Source of the DNA: Pachyseris speciosa
Lineage: Eukaryota; Cnidaria; Anthozoa; Scleractinia; Pachyseridae
Length of the DNA stretch: 64,000 nt
Reading direction: 5' to 3'
NCBI GenBank assembly: GCA_016490735.1
Contig: JAEMWC010000236.1
Location: 260,001-324,000, forward strand
In this document: positions 35,046 to 46,868 of the stretch, in pieces
Layout of the letters: every line of letters begins with the position of its first letter
Position numbering within the stretch: position 1 is the first letter of the stretch
Program-made: the position numbers and the translations under genes
Notes under the pieces: generated by a model
Databases searched by the model: none
What the model was told of the DNA's origin: nothing
Seen by the model: only the letters and a program-made list of their open reading frames with translations

Positions 35046-35402
35046 TGATAAACGTGCGCATTACCGGCTTCCGCTTGAACTTACTTTTTTTCTCTTTAAA
35101 ACCGTTTTTTTAGCCTCGGCCAAGCTGTGTTGACCTCGCAATACGCCAAGTCCTCAGTTTGAGATTTTCCCGTAATGACCTCACTCTCGGTTATTAAGTA
35201 GTTAATATTGGAATAAGACAACTGTTTATAAAATAAATTAGGAGCACAGGGCCATAGTGGTCATAGTCTATCAGCATTTGATGACTCAATTGAGAAGGCG
35301 AGTAAACATATCCGAGAGTTTCCAGTGAACAATTCAGGAACACCTGATACTTAACATGCCTGTAGCGAGATAATAAATTAACCTATTATCACAAAGGAAG
35401 AA

Positions 35403-35815
35403 AACTCTTACAATACAATACAATACAATACAATACAATACAATATTCTTTATTTAATGAAGGTGACGTAATTAACCCAAGGAGTTATCTAACTTACGGC
35501 CTTCAAAGAACATCATCAGATGAGAGATAGACCATCACACCGGGAACTACATCCCCTACTCTTTTCGAACAGTGTGTGGGTTCTTTTACGTCCCACAGAA
35601 TCAATTATGAAGAGTTGTGAGACGGGGCCTACGGTTTATCGTCCTTATCCGAGAAGACTAGAAAGTCTAACCATTTGCAGATGTAATTACAAAGGCAACA
35701 CTATCTCCTCAATTATTTAAAGACCCTGAGTGTTGGTCCGACCGGGGTTTGAACCCGCGACCTCCCACACGCTAGTCCGGTGCTCTACCACTGAGCTAAC
35801 CGGTCGGCGGTTACC
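35403..35815 (-). mobile_element. tRNA-derived SINE
   Basis: Minus-strand SINE. The tRNA-like head lies at about 35742-35815 (TAGCTCAGTGGTAGAGC A-box and GGTTCAAACCCCG B-box). A body of about 290 bp follows and then an (ATTGT)n tail at 35410-35445. The outer bases pair as CGACCGG/CCGGTCG but the T-stem is not canonical, so it is not a functional tRNA. Confidence 0.82.
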
Positions 35816-38179
35816 GCAGGTCATTAATTTTTAAGGAGCTTTTTAAAAGTGTCGATTCGAACGGGTGATGAAGAACGAGCGCATTTGCAGCTTGTTTGGC
35901 AGTACTTGATAATTGCGTGAAGCAATCCCGACAGAACTGGAACCGTCGGTAATTTACCGCAATTCTGTCCTGAAAGGTAACACTTCTTTATGTCTATTCG
36001 AAATATTTAAGAAAAAGAAATCACATTGATATCTTTTCCAATAAGTTGTTATTGGAAACAGGACCATTGACTCCCTATAAAAACATGGTAAACAAACCGC
36101 TTTAGTTGAAGATATTTGTTTTATTTCGATAAGTCTCGTTCGAAGAAAAAATCACGGAAGGTCGTAACGGATACAACCGAAATGGGCAATGTGAATTGGA
36201 AATGTTTGGCTGTTGATAAGTGTTGAAGGGGAAGTTTAAATGCTACTCTGAAATGGTACCAATGACTGGAGGGCGCATTGCATACACGACAAATATAAGA
36301 AACCGAAAAACATTGTTTAACTGAAGAAGTACGAAGCAAGTGACAGAAAGGAAAGTTGAGAAGTGAATACATAACGGCTCATAGTACTGAATGAGCATTT
36401 GAATGACGTGTCTTGCAAAAGATATAGGATGTGAATAGCTATAGGGGCTGTTTACATCGGTACGACTTTCGTATTGTGCTTACGAAACTTGAAGGTTTGC
36501 CTGCTCCATTGCGTCATACCAATTGTAACGTTTATGTATCGATTTAAGTCAAACTATGAAAGCGCCTTTCAGTTTCGCTTTGGTTTTAACACCATTTCGT
36601 TCCTTAATGAATCGAACCTAATTCTGATTCAAGTGCAGATAATTTAAGGGTATTATATACGGTGCTTCAAATGGATCTTCGCACTGCAACAATCTGATCA
36701 CCTGTTACCGCAAATTAAACTGAGCTAATATGCATTCAATGTTCTGACGTCACTAATCATTTTCGTGGCGCACTCTTACTACTACAAATCCAGTAATATC
36801 GGGGGCTTTTACGATTACAGAAAATTCATTCAAAAGACATAGAAATGAAGTCATTGTGTACTGTTTCTTTCACTTTGGTCATTTTAGGGCGTTTATTAAC
36901 GGGATTAATTCAATCTGAATACAAGGTAAAAGGTTCTTCTTTTAAATAACGAAAATTTGGAGCGTTAGCCCTTCGTCGGAGCGAATGGGCTAACGCTCGA
37001 AACGTCAGTTAATCGAATCCCTATACGGTGGTCAATTTACATTATCAACTCCGTTGATAAACCAAATTTTCGTGTTTCACTCCCCCACCGACGCAGCACC
37101 ACAGTTTAGAAACTAATCCCCTTTATTCATTTCGTCTTTTAAATAAGTTTCTTTAGACCCTTAAGGGAAAAAAAAGCTCTCAATTAATTTTGGGACCCAT
37201 TTGCCTGGTATATAGCAATTGGTACATCTTCGAAGACTGCATTTCTAGTAATTTCTATATTGTATTAAACATTTTGTCTTCAGAATTCTCTAGTTTCATC
37301 CACCGTTATGAATATTAACAAACTTAGCAAAGTTTGATAAACAACACTTTTTACTGACTAAGGCTGGTTAAATCGTACGGCAGGAGGCGTCAAAAATTGA
37401 TGAGATCGTTTGCATTGCGAGTAACCTAAACAAGCAAATTATTTTTGAGTTCTTTCTTCGTTGCTTTAAGCTCTTCTGTTGTTTTTGGTTTTGAAATAAT
37501 CTGAAGTGTTCAGCCTGAGGGCAAAAACCAATAGAAGGCTGACATTTCAGATTAATTTCAACGAAAACGTTTTTAATAATAGATCACTGTCTAGGAATAA
37601 GTTTATCTAACATTTACCGTGATAATTCAGAATATTCAGTCCGTCGTTTTCACAGCTGCTTGTACTCCGATCTTTCAGGGAAATCTTTACTTCTTTAGCA
37701 ACAATCTCAAGGCTTGATATTGTATCAACAGTCTTCAATTACTGAAATAAAGTTGATTACGAATGCACCATTCGGTTTATGGAAAATAACCTTTAACACA
37801 ATGTTTAACTTCTTTAAAAACATCCTTTGCCATAAGGCTCCGCATGGGGCCTGTGTTGACTTTAATTGTGAAACCTATTTAATTATCTATCTTAACATAA
37901 CACACGCAAAAGTTTGTAATATTTTCACCATGAGATGTAAAACAAACTTATTCATATCACTTCACTAAAACTTGTGTTCCCCGTCGAGCTTCAAGTGAAA
38001 CTAAAATACTTTTATTTTGTTCTTGGGTCGCTACATAAGTTTTTATTTTTACTTTTAACCACTGAGCTAGATAAGCCAAGGAGTTTTGCCTCAAAACGTT
38101 TTACTTTCTCCGCAGACGAAAATCTACATAAAGTTGCAATTGCCTTAGACGGATGTTGGTCAGCTCGGCTTCTCGTAGG
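35816..38179. other. Intergenic sequence
   Basis: Includes a strong stem-loop at 36961-36997 (AGCGTTAGCCC and inverse) followed by CGAAACGTCAG. This motif is reminiscent of Penelope-like element ends. Otherwise AT-rich with no supported gene. Confidence 0.5.
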
Positions 38180-38893
38180 ATGGTTTTAAATTCAACAAAC
38201 ACGGAACAATCTTTCCTGCCTTCGTTAACAGATAGCAATGGAGTGAAGAGTAAACAAGACATGAAAGTTTCTGTTAAGAAAAAGAGGTCGCGTCATAAGA
38301 AGAAACATGGTGACAGTGTGTGTTATAGTTTTCCAGAAGTCGCCAACACGATCAAGGTAACAGCGAAAGCGTCCAGGGCATTTGTTGGGGAATCTTCCTC
38401 TCTAAAGATTTCTTTGCAAACCGAAGAAAAGCCGAAAAACACGCACATTGAGGTGGCAAAAACTGGTTCTTATTTCAACAAATATCGAGGCAGGAAAATG
38501 CGATTACCTCCCCTCGCTTTAACACCATTGTCAGAGAAAGTTGCTTCAGAAGAAAGCTGGAGTGCTGCCCTGGGTTTACGAGATAGCTACGAAATTCCGC
38601 GCGCTGTTCTCAACAAACTAACCGATGACATTCTCAAAATCGACCGGCAAATTAAGGAGGAAGAGAAGATGCGAAAGATTAGAGCAAAAAGGATGTGTTA
38701 TAAGGATACAATGCTGGAACTTTCACCTTCTAAAAGAAGTGGAGATGAATGTACGTCGCGTCCAGGGTTTTCTTATTTTCCTTCCCTTACGAGGTCCATG
38801 GGGGAGTTTCCGGAGTCTGACGACTTGTTCAGGAAGGAAGATCATACAAGAGACAGAATGTTTCGGGAGGAACAGACGATCCAAAGAAAATGA
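38180..38893 (+). CDS. Uncharacterised single-exon protein, 237 residues
   Basis: I do not recognise this protein. It is highly charged. A Lys/Arg-rich N-terminal part (KKKRSRHKKKHG, about residues 36-47) suggests a nuclear or nucleic-acid/tubulin-binding tendency. A predicted coiled-coil stretch lies near residues 148-180 (LNKLTDDILKIDRQIKEEEK). Near the end is FSYFPSL. The ATG at 38180 is preferred to 38153 because ttctcgtag just before it could be an acceptor in the leader and the upstream nine codons look non-coding. AATAAA at 39102-39107 is a plausible polyadenylation signal. It converges with the minus-strand gene at 39253-39981. Length and composition favour a real gene, but codon statistics and transcripts were not available. 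Confidence 0.6.
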   Translation: MVLNSTNTEQSFLPSLTDSNGVKSKQDMKVSVKKKRSRHKKKHGDSVCYSFPEVANTIKVTAKASRAFVGESSSLKISLQTEEKPKNTHIEVAKTGSYFNKYRGRKMRLPPLALTPLSEKVASEESWSAALGLRDSYEIPRAVLNKLTDDILKIDRQIKEEEKMRKIRAKRMCYKDTMLELSPSKRSGDECTSRPGFSYFPSLTRSMGEFPESDDLFRKEDHTRDRMFREEQTIQRK

Positions 38894-39252
38894 GAAAATT
38901 TAAAAATCGTCATTCACACTTTAAACTGTCTAACTACAAGTAAAAGCAAGCCATCTTAAAGTTATTACACTGAAACGCAAGAACAAAACGAGGTTGTAAT
39001 AAGTTTCTTGTAAAAAAAAAACTACCATCCGCAATATACGTAGTTCTTTAGATATCTCTTATTGCTGTCATCGAATAATAATTGCTTTTTAAAATTGTTG
39101 AAATAAAACACCTAGTTGCTTCTTTGGCTGAAAAAAAAACTCGCCCAACTTCTCCACATTTCTTTCACATAGCAACCAACCGCTGACCAACAGCCAATAT
39201 TGAAAACGAACGTGACTCCCAAAGACTCGAGATTTCAAAGTTACGCCAAAAC

Positions 39253-39981
39253 TTAATCAAGAAAAAATGGTGAACTTAAATCTGACCGACAGGAGAGTTT
39301 GTGTTTCTTCACAAACTGCTTTTTAGCCTTTTGAAGCGAAAGGAAGATTTTAGAGTATTCCTCTTTTGATCTCAAAGTTCCCGGATGAATGACGTCAGGA
39401 AGTTTCTTGGCGTTCCTCTCCTCTATTTCTTTATTGAGCCTTTCTTTCGTGTTGAGGGGTTTTGGAGAGGGTAATCGAGGAAAATACGAATATTTAGCCC
39501 GTGAAAGATTTTGCGAGCAGTTTGTGTGTTGTATTTCGCGATGGTATTCGTAGTTTTTCGTTAACCGCCGCAAGATTTCGTCCCCTCTGACTCCATCCTC
39601 TTTAGAAATACAAATTTCTTCTTCGCGTTTTTCATTAAGCAGAGAATTGTCTTCATTCGTTAGATGATCCTCCAAAGATTTGTAGCCACAGGATTGCTGG
39701 ATATTCGGCAGCCTTAAAACGGATCTTTCGTATTTCATATCACCTTGTCTTTCACAATCCACAGACGTCACTAACTTAACTTTCCGTTCGTCAACGAGAC
39801 CAATATCTGGGAGAATTTCCACACCACTTGCAGATGCAAACTCATTTAACATTTCTCCTTCTTCGCTGCAAATATCCTCGGACAGGCCATGCGTAGAATT
39901 TTGTGAAACTAACACTGGAAGTTTTGTTATCTCCGAATAAGAGTCCTTTTGTGTGCCAGGTGATTGTCTTTCCTGGTCCAT
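39253..39981 (-). CDS. Uncharacterised single-exon protein, 242 residues
   Basis: Unrecognised, mostly disordered and acidic in its first half. The second half is basic and helical, with YSYFPRLPSPKPLNTKERL at about residues 170-188 and KKQFVKKHK near the C-terminus. The YSYFPRL block resembles FSYFPSL in the convergent gene at 38180-38893, so the two may be distant relatives or share a short binding motif. The start Met at 39979-39981 is the first in the frame. The 3' ends of the pair are about 360 bp apart. No signal peptide or membrane segment is visible. Confidence 0.6.
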   Translation of the reverse strand: MDQERQSPGTQKDSYSEITKLPVLVSQNSTHGLSEDICSEEGEMLNEFASASGVEILPDIGLVDERKVKLVTSVDCERQGDMKYERSVLRLPNIQQSCGYKSLEDHLTNEDNSLLNEKREEEICISKEDGVRGDEILRRLTKNYEYHREIQHTNCSQNLSRAKYSYFPRLPSPKPLNTKERLNKEIEERNAKKLPDVIHPGTLRSKEEYSKIFLSLQKAKKQFVKKHKLSCRSDLSSPFFLD

Positions 39982-42356
39982 TTTTTATCGTTAATTTATA
40001 ACATATACCTGTGTTTCAAGATCTACTTTTGCAAACTCTTCAAACAGATTTGAACTACCTTTGGCCGATTGTTCTTCAGAAACTAAGGGAAGATGTCTAT
40101 GTTTATATCACAATTTGTATTCAAACTTTTCTGTTTAATTCAATTCTACACAAACCTAACACCTGACCATGACGACCAAAGCAAACCCCAAAACAATCAC
40201 CATGGATGTATCTACCTCAAACAATGGTCAATTAGTCTACCTTCAGTTTACCGTTTCTGCACGAAAAGTGCATGAGGGTCTTTAACGATGCTTCTGAGGT
40301 ACATAAATTGACATGTCAGAAGGGAGTCTTGAAGAACTCTTTATCAGCCTTTTACTGTCAAAGGCCGCGGAAATTTTACAATATTCGGTTACCTGGACAT
40401 ATTGAATGCAAACAAAAAAGAGTCATCTGTTGTTATTGAGCACTTATGCGGAGACAATTGAAAAGATTGTTCCCATTCAACTAGAAATTAGGCGTCAAAG
40501 TAGACTGATGGCTAATTACCCAAGCAAATTTTCCCTTTCCAAAAAGACGACATGCATGCGTAACTATAAATCAATCATTCGAGCTTTTTGGCATTGCTGC
40601 GTAAGAGAACATTTATCTGCCATTCAACGCAATGTCTTCACTGGAAACCGGCAAAGTTGAAAGTTCTTGATATTCCAAGCTGGAAAATTTTCGGTTGAGC
40701 TACTTAATTTTGTTTTGTTGCGATCGATTACCTCAGCAGCGACAAAACATAATTCTCACCGTCAGGCATTGTTTATTTAATAGCCACTACACAATCACCA
40801 CCAATTTTCAAAGTGCTTCTCAGTTTCACACTTCAAGGAAATTTGTGCCCAAAAACGAACCGACTCCTTTCTCGTGGTCTATTTCGTGACAAAGAGAAAT
40901 AACAACCTTTTTGGCCAAATCATCGCATGCTGGGATCGAAAACCGTTTTATCTCATTTGCGCGGTACATTTAGTATATCTAATGTTATCCAGTTGTCCGC
41001 CCCTCGCTACAGACATTCCCTTGCCTAAAATGGCCACTGTTAGGATTCAAAAAATATATGTAGGTTGTGGTTCAATTTTATCCGTGGTTTAATTTTTTCC
41101 TCCCTCTGTTTTGGGTATGGTAATGTATGATGATCAGTTCAAAACAAAGGAAGAAAAATTATGAACCAAGGATAAAATTGAACCGCAACATATTTACCGG
41201 ATTTCACATTCATGGGGACTGAGGTAAAACGGAACTCAGACTGAAGTGTTTCTGAGTCGTGCCCTTAGGTTATGCGCAGCTTCCAGCTATCACCCAGTCC
41301 CTCCAGTGGCGTCTCCAGGCTTCTTCCTTCCTGCAAGAGCCATAATATGGCTCTTGCTTCCTGTCATGCGCTGGTAAAGGCGGTCAGCTATCATTCGATG
41401 TAGCCATGCGCGACTGTTCTCTCAGGTTTAGATGTCACTTTGAATCAACAAACAGAATATATTCTTCTTACAGAAGTAAAAAATCCACGTACATTTATTT
41501 TAGGCCTACGTAAGATTTTTTACAATTTCTTTTTTGATCGATTAGAGGTACTTTTTAGTCCAAACTTGCCCGAATGTTTTCCTTATATTTACTCAAGATC
41601 AATCGAAATTGAATTTATTGTTGGCAAAGATATTTTGAATACAATATTTTTTGGCCGAAGTTATTTCAATGTGTTCTGTCACGTACGAATTCAGTTGTTA
41701 GAATTCATTGCTCAGATAAATTTGCTGGTTCCCTAGCAACAATTGAAACCCGAAGACAAAATTGGTAAAACCCTGACAAAACGGCTCTAACACTGACTTG
41801 TGAATGAAAATCAAAGGGCGATATATCCCTTTTTGATGTCGGAATTTTGCCTCGGTTTTGTCACACGCAAATCTCCTGTATGTGCAAATCTCTTGTGGTA
41901 TATTTTAACTTCTCATTGGAATATTGCGATTTGATTACGCCCAAAAAAAAAGACGAAACCTTAGGTTGACTCACTGTGCATCTCAATGATAAGTTTTAAT
42001 TGCCTGTATGTGACTGACTTTTTTTTCGGTATCTTACGTACAGTGACAAGGCTGCGAAAATTTCACATCATACGGCACGTATTCACTGAGCATTAAATAC
42101 CAAGAAAAATGCTTTTATTGATATTTGAATAGCAGGTACCCGCTAAAGTGTTACCACGCATTTTGGCAAAAGCAAGCCGCAATAATAGTTTTGTAAATTA
42201 TACATAACTTAATCCCTCTTCCCACGAAATTTTTTGGATACATCCCTTTTGTAAGTCAGAGCTGTTGGTGCTGCGTTTTAAGTGTAAAAAATTTTGTTAG
42301 TGAATATTCAACGCGCATCTTAGGATGTACAGAGGTGGTACAGTACAGCAAATGAT
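39982..42356. other. Intergenic sequence between single-exon genes
   Basis: No repeat with clear ends and no supported exon. Probably includes the promoters of the genes at 39981 (leftward) and 42357 (rightward). Confidence 0.5.
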
Positions 42357-44576
42357 ATGACCTCGACAGAAAACCTTTTACAAGATTCTGATAAATCTCC
42401 GGGTACATTTGAATCGGGTTATCTCTCCGACAGAAACGAAGCTGATGAAGATTGGCAGGAACAGAAAGAAAAGCCCGTGGGCAAGAAAAAGAAATCTCAG
42501 AGAAATTTAGGCTTGGAAAACAAAGGGTTTGAGTCTGACAATGAACATGTTCTGGACACAGGTAGTAAAGAGAAAGTGAGAGTTCATCGAACACTGAGCG
42601 AAGACACAAACACAGCGCGAAAAACTGCAAGAAAATCCGAACATCGAGTGGATAAACGGAGGCATAGCTACGCCGGACGGCCATCTAGCGATACTGGGAA
42701 GATAGCAAAGGCTACTGCTGTAAGTTCCACCAGGCGGCATTCCAGCGCCGCTGAGGACGATTTGAGGCGCCGAGCTTGTTTAAATAGCATGCGCCTCCGG
42801 CGGGTTTCAAGTTCCAGTCAACAACCTCTAAGTCCCGAAGTTGACACGAGTGTTGACGAAGATGTCTTCTACGATGATGATTTTGGAAGTGGATCTAAAA
42901 AGAAAGGTCAAGAGTTTGACTCTGGAGAACGCCACAAAATGAGGAGTACGAAAGGCAGGGAATGTACTGTGGGTAGTGTTTGCAGTGCTGTGGAATTAGA
43001 GAACAGAATTTTGAGCGATTATTCGAGGCGTTTATCGCACGCGTTACAACAAAGGGCCGCGTTGGAAAAAGAACTGAACACTTTGCGCCGAGCTGCGTCC
43101 GTTCCCAGATTGCGTATGAGGACTATGAGTGACAAATGGGCAAGCTCGCCAAATATACACTTCAGGAACGAAAAGCTCAATTCTGTGAGAAGAAAAGGCA
43201 GAGGAAATGAAGATAAAAAATTGTCATTTGAACAGCTGAAGCGGCAAAAACAAACGGAGCAAAGTCGAAGGTTGCCTAAAGTTCCGCAAAGTTTCAGCAG
43301 CGGGGAATACAGTTTCGTTGAAGAAATTCCCCTTGTAGTCGAGCGAAACCACCAAAGGTCATCCCAGCAGGTAATGGATGAAAATTCGGCCTTGTATGCG
43401 AAAGAAAAAGATCGAAATTATAAGTCCAATGCAAAGACGCAACCTGCGTCCGAAGAAAAAGCTGAAACGTCCCAGCGAAACCTCACTAAAGAATTCCATC
43501 AAGGTTTGGAAGAAAAAGATAGGAATGGAAGATTTTTCCTCAGTGACATGGAAAAAGAGAGACGTGAGCGTAAAATCGCAGAATTGGCTGCTGATTTGTG
43601 GAAAAAACTCCTGCAGGGGGAAAAATTCCACGGCGATCAAGAACCGAGTCAAAACAAAGCAGTAGCTGAATCAAGCGTTGAAACATCGCAGAGAGAAAGA
43701 ACTGATAAAGATAAAAGCAATGACGTTGTACAAAGTTTCAGTAGTGGTGAGTACCAGTTTCTTGAGGAATTCTACGTAACGGAGAAGCCACAAAGAGGCT
43801 GCATCGCTAAACTAGCAGAGGAAACTGCTCCTTCGACATCAGGACAAGAATTACAGTCAAAGATGGCAAAAGATTCAACACTGGTGCGCTCTGAATCAGA
43901 ATCTAGTATTGCGCGCACGGACGCGTTCAGACGTAACCAGAGACGCCCACTTCGTTACAAACGCGGTTCTACGGCGGCCAAGTCGTTGACTGGGATAGCA
44001 AGGCGGCCTTCATCTTCGGGATTGAACGACGTTACGCCAGACGAAGATTACGAAGACCTATCTCAATTGAGCGTTGCTAAGCAACAAAGGGAAACGCCCC
44101 TACCTGAGAAATGGCGAACGGAAAAATCAAACAGGGTCCAGAAAGTGCAATCCGGGATCATCGGAAGCCAAAGCACTAAGGTTGTGAGCCAAAACTACAG
44201 CAAATGGTTCGATTACATGTTACCCCCTGGAACTAAGCGGGTGGGTAAAAGAGGCGTCCAAAGGGAAGATTTACACGTCGCTCGGTCTCCACCGCAAGAA
44301 GACACACGTCCCGAAAACGCGCCGTCCTTGCAAGAAAAATTGCGATATTATCAGCAACGGCAGGAGCAGAGAACTCGAGATGAGAATTCGTTTGATTTAG
44401 CTGACAAATACATGACAGCGCAAGACACTGAAGAAGGGAAAGAGTTACGCAGACAAGCTGCTGGCAAGGCGGCCATTTTGAGGCGTGAAGCTTCTCACCT
44501 GCTGTGGGAGGCGATGAATCTGGAGCGAATTTGTGATCCTAATGCCAGAGTACGACATATTTTCGCGCCATATTGA
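42357..44576 (+). CDS. Intronless uncharacterised protein, 739 residues
   Basis: Long open frame starting at ATG 42357, with no intron signals needed. Family not recognised. It is rich in Ser, Arg, Glu and Lys and probably mostly disordered. Features in order: SGYLSD near residue 20; a Ser/Arg-rich part with RRHS and RRVSSSS sites that look like basophilic-kinase targets (about 120-165); a coiled coil near 210-247 (LENRILSDY...RAALEKELNTLRR); two copies of SFSSGEY-x-F-x-EE (starting at residues 312 and 460); then a compact conserved-looking C-terminus with NYSKWFDYMLPPGTKRVG and a helical end. No signal peptide or membrane helix. It could be a cytoskeletal or centrosomal scaffold, but that is a guess. 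Length alone makes chance unlikely. Confidence 0.78.
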   Translation: MTSTENLLQDSDKSPGTFESGYLSDRNEADEDWQEQKEKPVGKKKKSQRNLGLENKGFESDNEHVLDTGSKEKVRVHRTLSEDTNTARKTARKSEHRVDKRRHSYAGRPSSDTGKIAKATAVSSTRRHSSAAEDDLRRRACLNSMRLRRVSSSSQQPLSPEVDTSVDEDVFYDDDFGSGSKKKGQEFDSGERHKMRSTKGRECTVGSVCSAVELENRILSDYSRRLSHALQQRAALEKELNTLRRAASVPRLRMRTMSDKWASSPNIHFRNEKLNSVRRKGRGNEDKKLSFEQLKRQKQTEQSRRLPKVPQSFSSGEYSFVEEIPLVVERNHQRSSQQVMDENSALYAKEKDRNYKSNAKTQPASEEKAETSQRNLTKEFHQGLEEKDRNGRFFLSDMEKERRERKIAELAADLWKKLLQGEKFHGDQEPSQNKAVAESSVETSQRERTDKDKSNDVVQSFSSGEYQFLEEFYVTEKPQRGCIAKLAEETAPSTSGQELQSKMAKDSTLVRSESESSIARTDAFRRNQRRPLRYKRGSTAAKSLTGIARRPSSSGLNDVTPDEDYEDLSQLSVAKQQRETPLPEKWRTEKSNRVQKVQSGIIGSQSTKVVSQNYSKWFDYMLPPGTKRVGKRGVQREDLHVARSPPQEDTRPENAPSLQEKLRYYQQRQEQRTRDENSFDLADKYMTAQDTEEGKELRRQAAGKAAILRREASHLLWEAMNLERICDPNARVRHIFAPY

Positions 44577-45050
44577 TTCAGGTGGCTGAAACAGTTTCGC
44601 ATGATTTGCTTGTAAAAAGTCAGGGGTGTAGCCAGGATTGTGCCATATGCACAACTTTCCTCCCCGACCAAGTCCAAAAATCTTTTTCACGTGCCTTATT
44701 AAATTTGTTTTTAACACCAGTATGGTGAGATTTCAACTTCACTACATATCAGACATACAATCCATTAGGTTTATTTTGGCTTCTTTCGGCCTCGCACCAG
44801 TGGCAGGCATAACGACTTACCTTCGAAATAACATGAGCAACAGATGATTAGCAGAAGTGTAGAACAAACATGCAACACTGCCGGATACGAAAAACCAAAA
44901 ACCCCTGCGGGGAAAAAACTGGAAACGTATCCCCCGAACCAATGCAGTGCCACAAACCCTCCGGGGTTTAAAGGGTATCTTGTCACAACCCAAAAATAAA
45001 CAACTAGGAATGTACACGGAGCAGAAAAATATATACATATACATATTATA
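44577..45050. other. 3' flank of the 739-residue gene
   Basis: No clear polyadenylation signal close to the stop. The right part (about 44815-45050) looks like the body of the repeat element that continues to 45501. Confidence 0.45.
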
Positions 45051-45501
45051 AATATTATCAACAAAACAACAAGCATGTAGCGACTGATGCAGGCCTAGAA
45101 TGGCTCCCCACGTGACGAACTAAGCCTTTGGTCTTCGTTTGCTTTCTTCTTAAAGCGCCTTGGTTCCTCCAGCTTGAGTTTCTTGATCTCGCGGATCTGG
45201 GCGTCTGAGGAATCGGCTTGCGATCGGATCTGGGCGTCTGAGGAATCGGCTTGCGATCGGATCTGGGCGTCTGAGGAATCGCCTTGCGATCGTTTCAAAT
45301 CGCCAATGGATTTTTGAAAAAGTTCCGTCATTGACGCCATCATGGTCCGGTTGTTAGCTTCTATCATCTTAGCAATGTCGTCCTTCGAAACATTCCCTTC
45401 GCCCATGCTGAAGAACGGGGAAAATATTATCAACAAAACAACAAGCATATAGCGACTGATGCAGGCCTAGAATGGCTCCCCACGTGACGAACTAAGCCTT
45501 T
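45051..45501 (-). mobile_element. Element remnant with 79-bp direct repeats and a 117-codon frame
   Basis: 45051-45129 and 45423-45501 are near-identical direct repeats. Between them, on the minus strand, a frame at 45095-45448 has three 33-bp tandem units encoding (S)SDAQIRSQAD, followed by a Lys/Arg-rich end. Short internal direct repeats fit tyrosine-recombinase retroelements of the DIRS/Ngaro type, but no recombinase or RT is present, so the class is uncertain. Confidence 0.5.
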
Positions 45502-46529
45502 ATAGACAGCATGATACCCATCATGCCTCACAAATCGTACCCAGGCCACTTCTGTTCCCGTGCCGTAGAAATATCAATTTCTGTCTAATTCGCACGCTCA
45601 ATCGTCAGAAATTACATATTATGTAAGTCGCGTAAGCGTTCTTCCTAGATATGAAATGGCAACTAAGTCGAAAAATTCTTTGTTGCTATTTTGAGTTTTA
45701 TTGAAGTGTGATCGCTTCATAAATTGAGCTACGGGTTAGTGGTATCTCAGACTATCAGTTCACAAATGAGTGATTTTTTTTTTCTCCGCTGTGTGCCACA
45801 TTTTTTGGAACAGCATGGATCTACATGGTCGTAATTGTACCCCTAGTTAAGTTTCATTAAAGTTCGCGCTCCTTAGAAATCTACGAAAACCATCAATGTG
45901 TACATGTCTACATCTCCAAGAACGATAAACCGATATTTCATTTTTTTTCCGACTTTTTCAGGTACGCATGCACATCCATCCGTACAGGTAGTCAGACGTC
46001 CCTGATAGTATTAAGGTAATTGAGGGAATTGTGGCTATTAGCATTTTCCATTTTCCGTTTGCGCATGGCAAACCAAAATATAACACCAGCGAAAATAAAT
46101 TTTGCATCAAACATTGAAAATGGGACAAGGGCGAAACACATATTTTACGTTGTACGGCATTATGAAGAAAAAATTGATGAAAAATAAATAAGTCGAGAAG
46201 TACGCAATAGCTTTCAAATGAATATCACATTTTGGAGTTTCTTCCCGCAGGGCCAGGAATCCTAAAGTTCAAACTGTAATACGTAATAGGACTTTCTACT
46301 CTGGGAGTGACACTGTTCCTGCATAAACTCAGCTGTAAGCTGATCGTTTCCACAGATCATCATGAGCTTCTGGTCCTATAGAAGTCAACCGTGTACACCG
46401 TGCAAAAGGGGTTGGGACATGGGTTGGATCACTCAGTGAACTAACTGAACAAAGACTAGCCAAGACGACTAGCAATTGAATCAGTGCCCTTAGTGAATAA
46501 GAGTTTCAGTTCAAAGTTGACCAAGGTTG

Positions 46530-46531
<2 letters not shown>
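45502..46531. other. Intergenic sequence
   Basis: No supported gene or bounded repeat. AT-rich. Confidence 0.45.
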
Positions 46532-46574
<43 letters not shown>

Positions 46575-46647
46575 GCCTGGTGCACAACCATTCGTATGGA
46601 AAAGAGTTTAGTTTGCATGTGAATGAAAACTAATTTCCATATGAAAA

Positions 46648-46680
<33 letters not shown>

Positions 46681-46705
46681 TTAAGGTAATTCGGAATTGG
46701 CCTAT
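46532..46705. mobile_element. 174-bp MITE
   Basis: Ends AGGCCATTTCCGAATTACCT and the near inverse AGGTAATTCGGAATTGGCCT. The arms continue with GCCTCTTTTTCAAAGCGAG and inverse. Confidence 0.75.
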
Positions 46706-46868
46706 TGCATGTTCAGAAGTCAGGTGTGAATTAAAAGTGAGCAAACAATTGATTCGCGGTTTCTTTTCTCTTACTTTTACAAAGCATATCTACCAGCTAA
46801 TCCCTATGCTAAATCCGTAATTAACTGCTTTTGTTTGCTGACCTTGCTGCGGATCGAAACATCATTAG

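Noticed and set aside
35742..35815. A tRNA gene on the minus strand
   Set aside because: A- and B-boxes are present but the T-stem and spacing are not canonical, and a SINE body and ATTGT tail follow.
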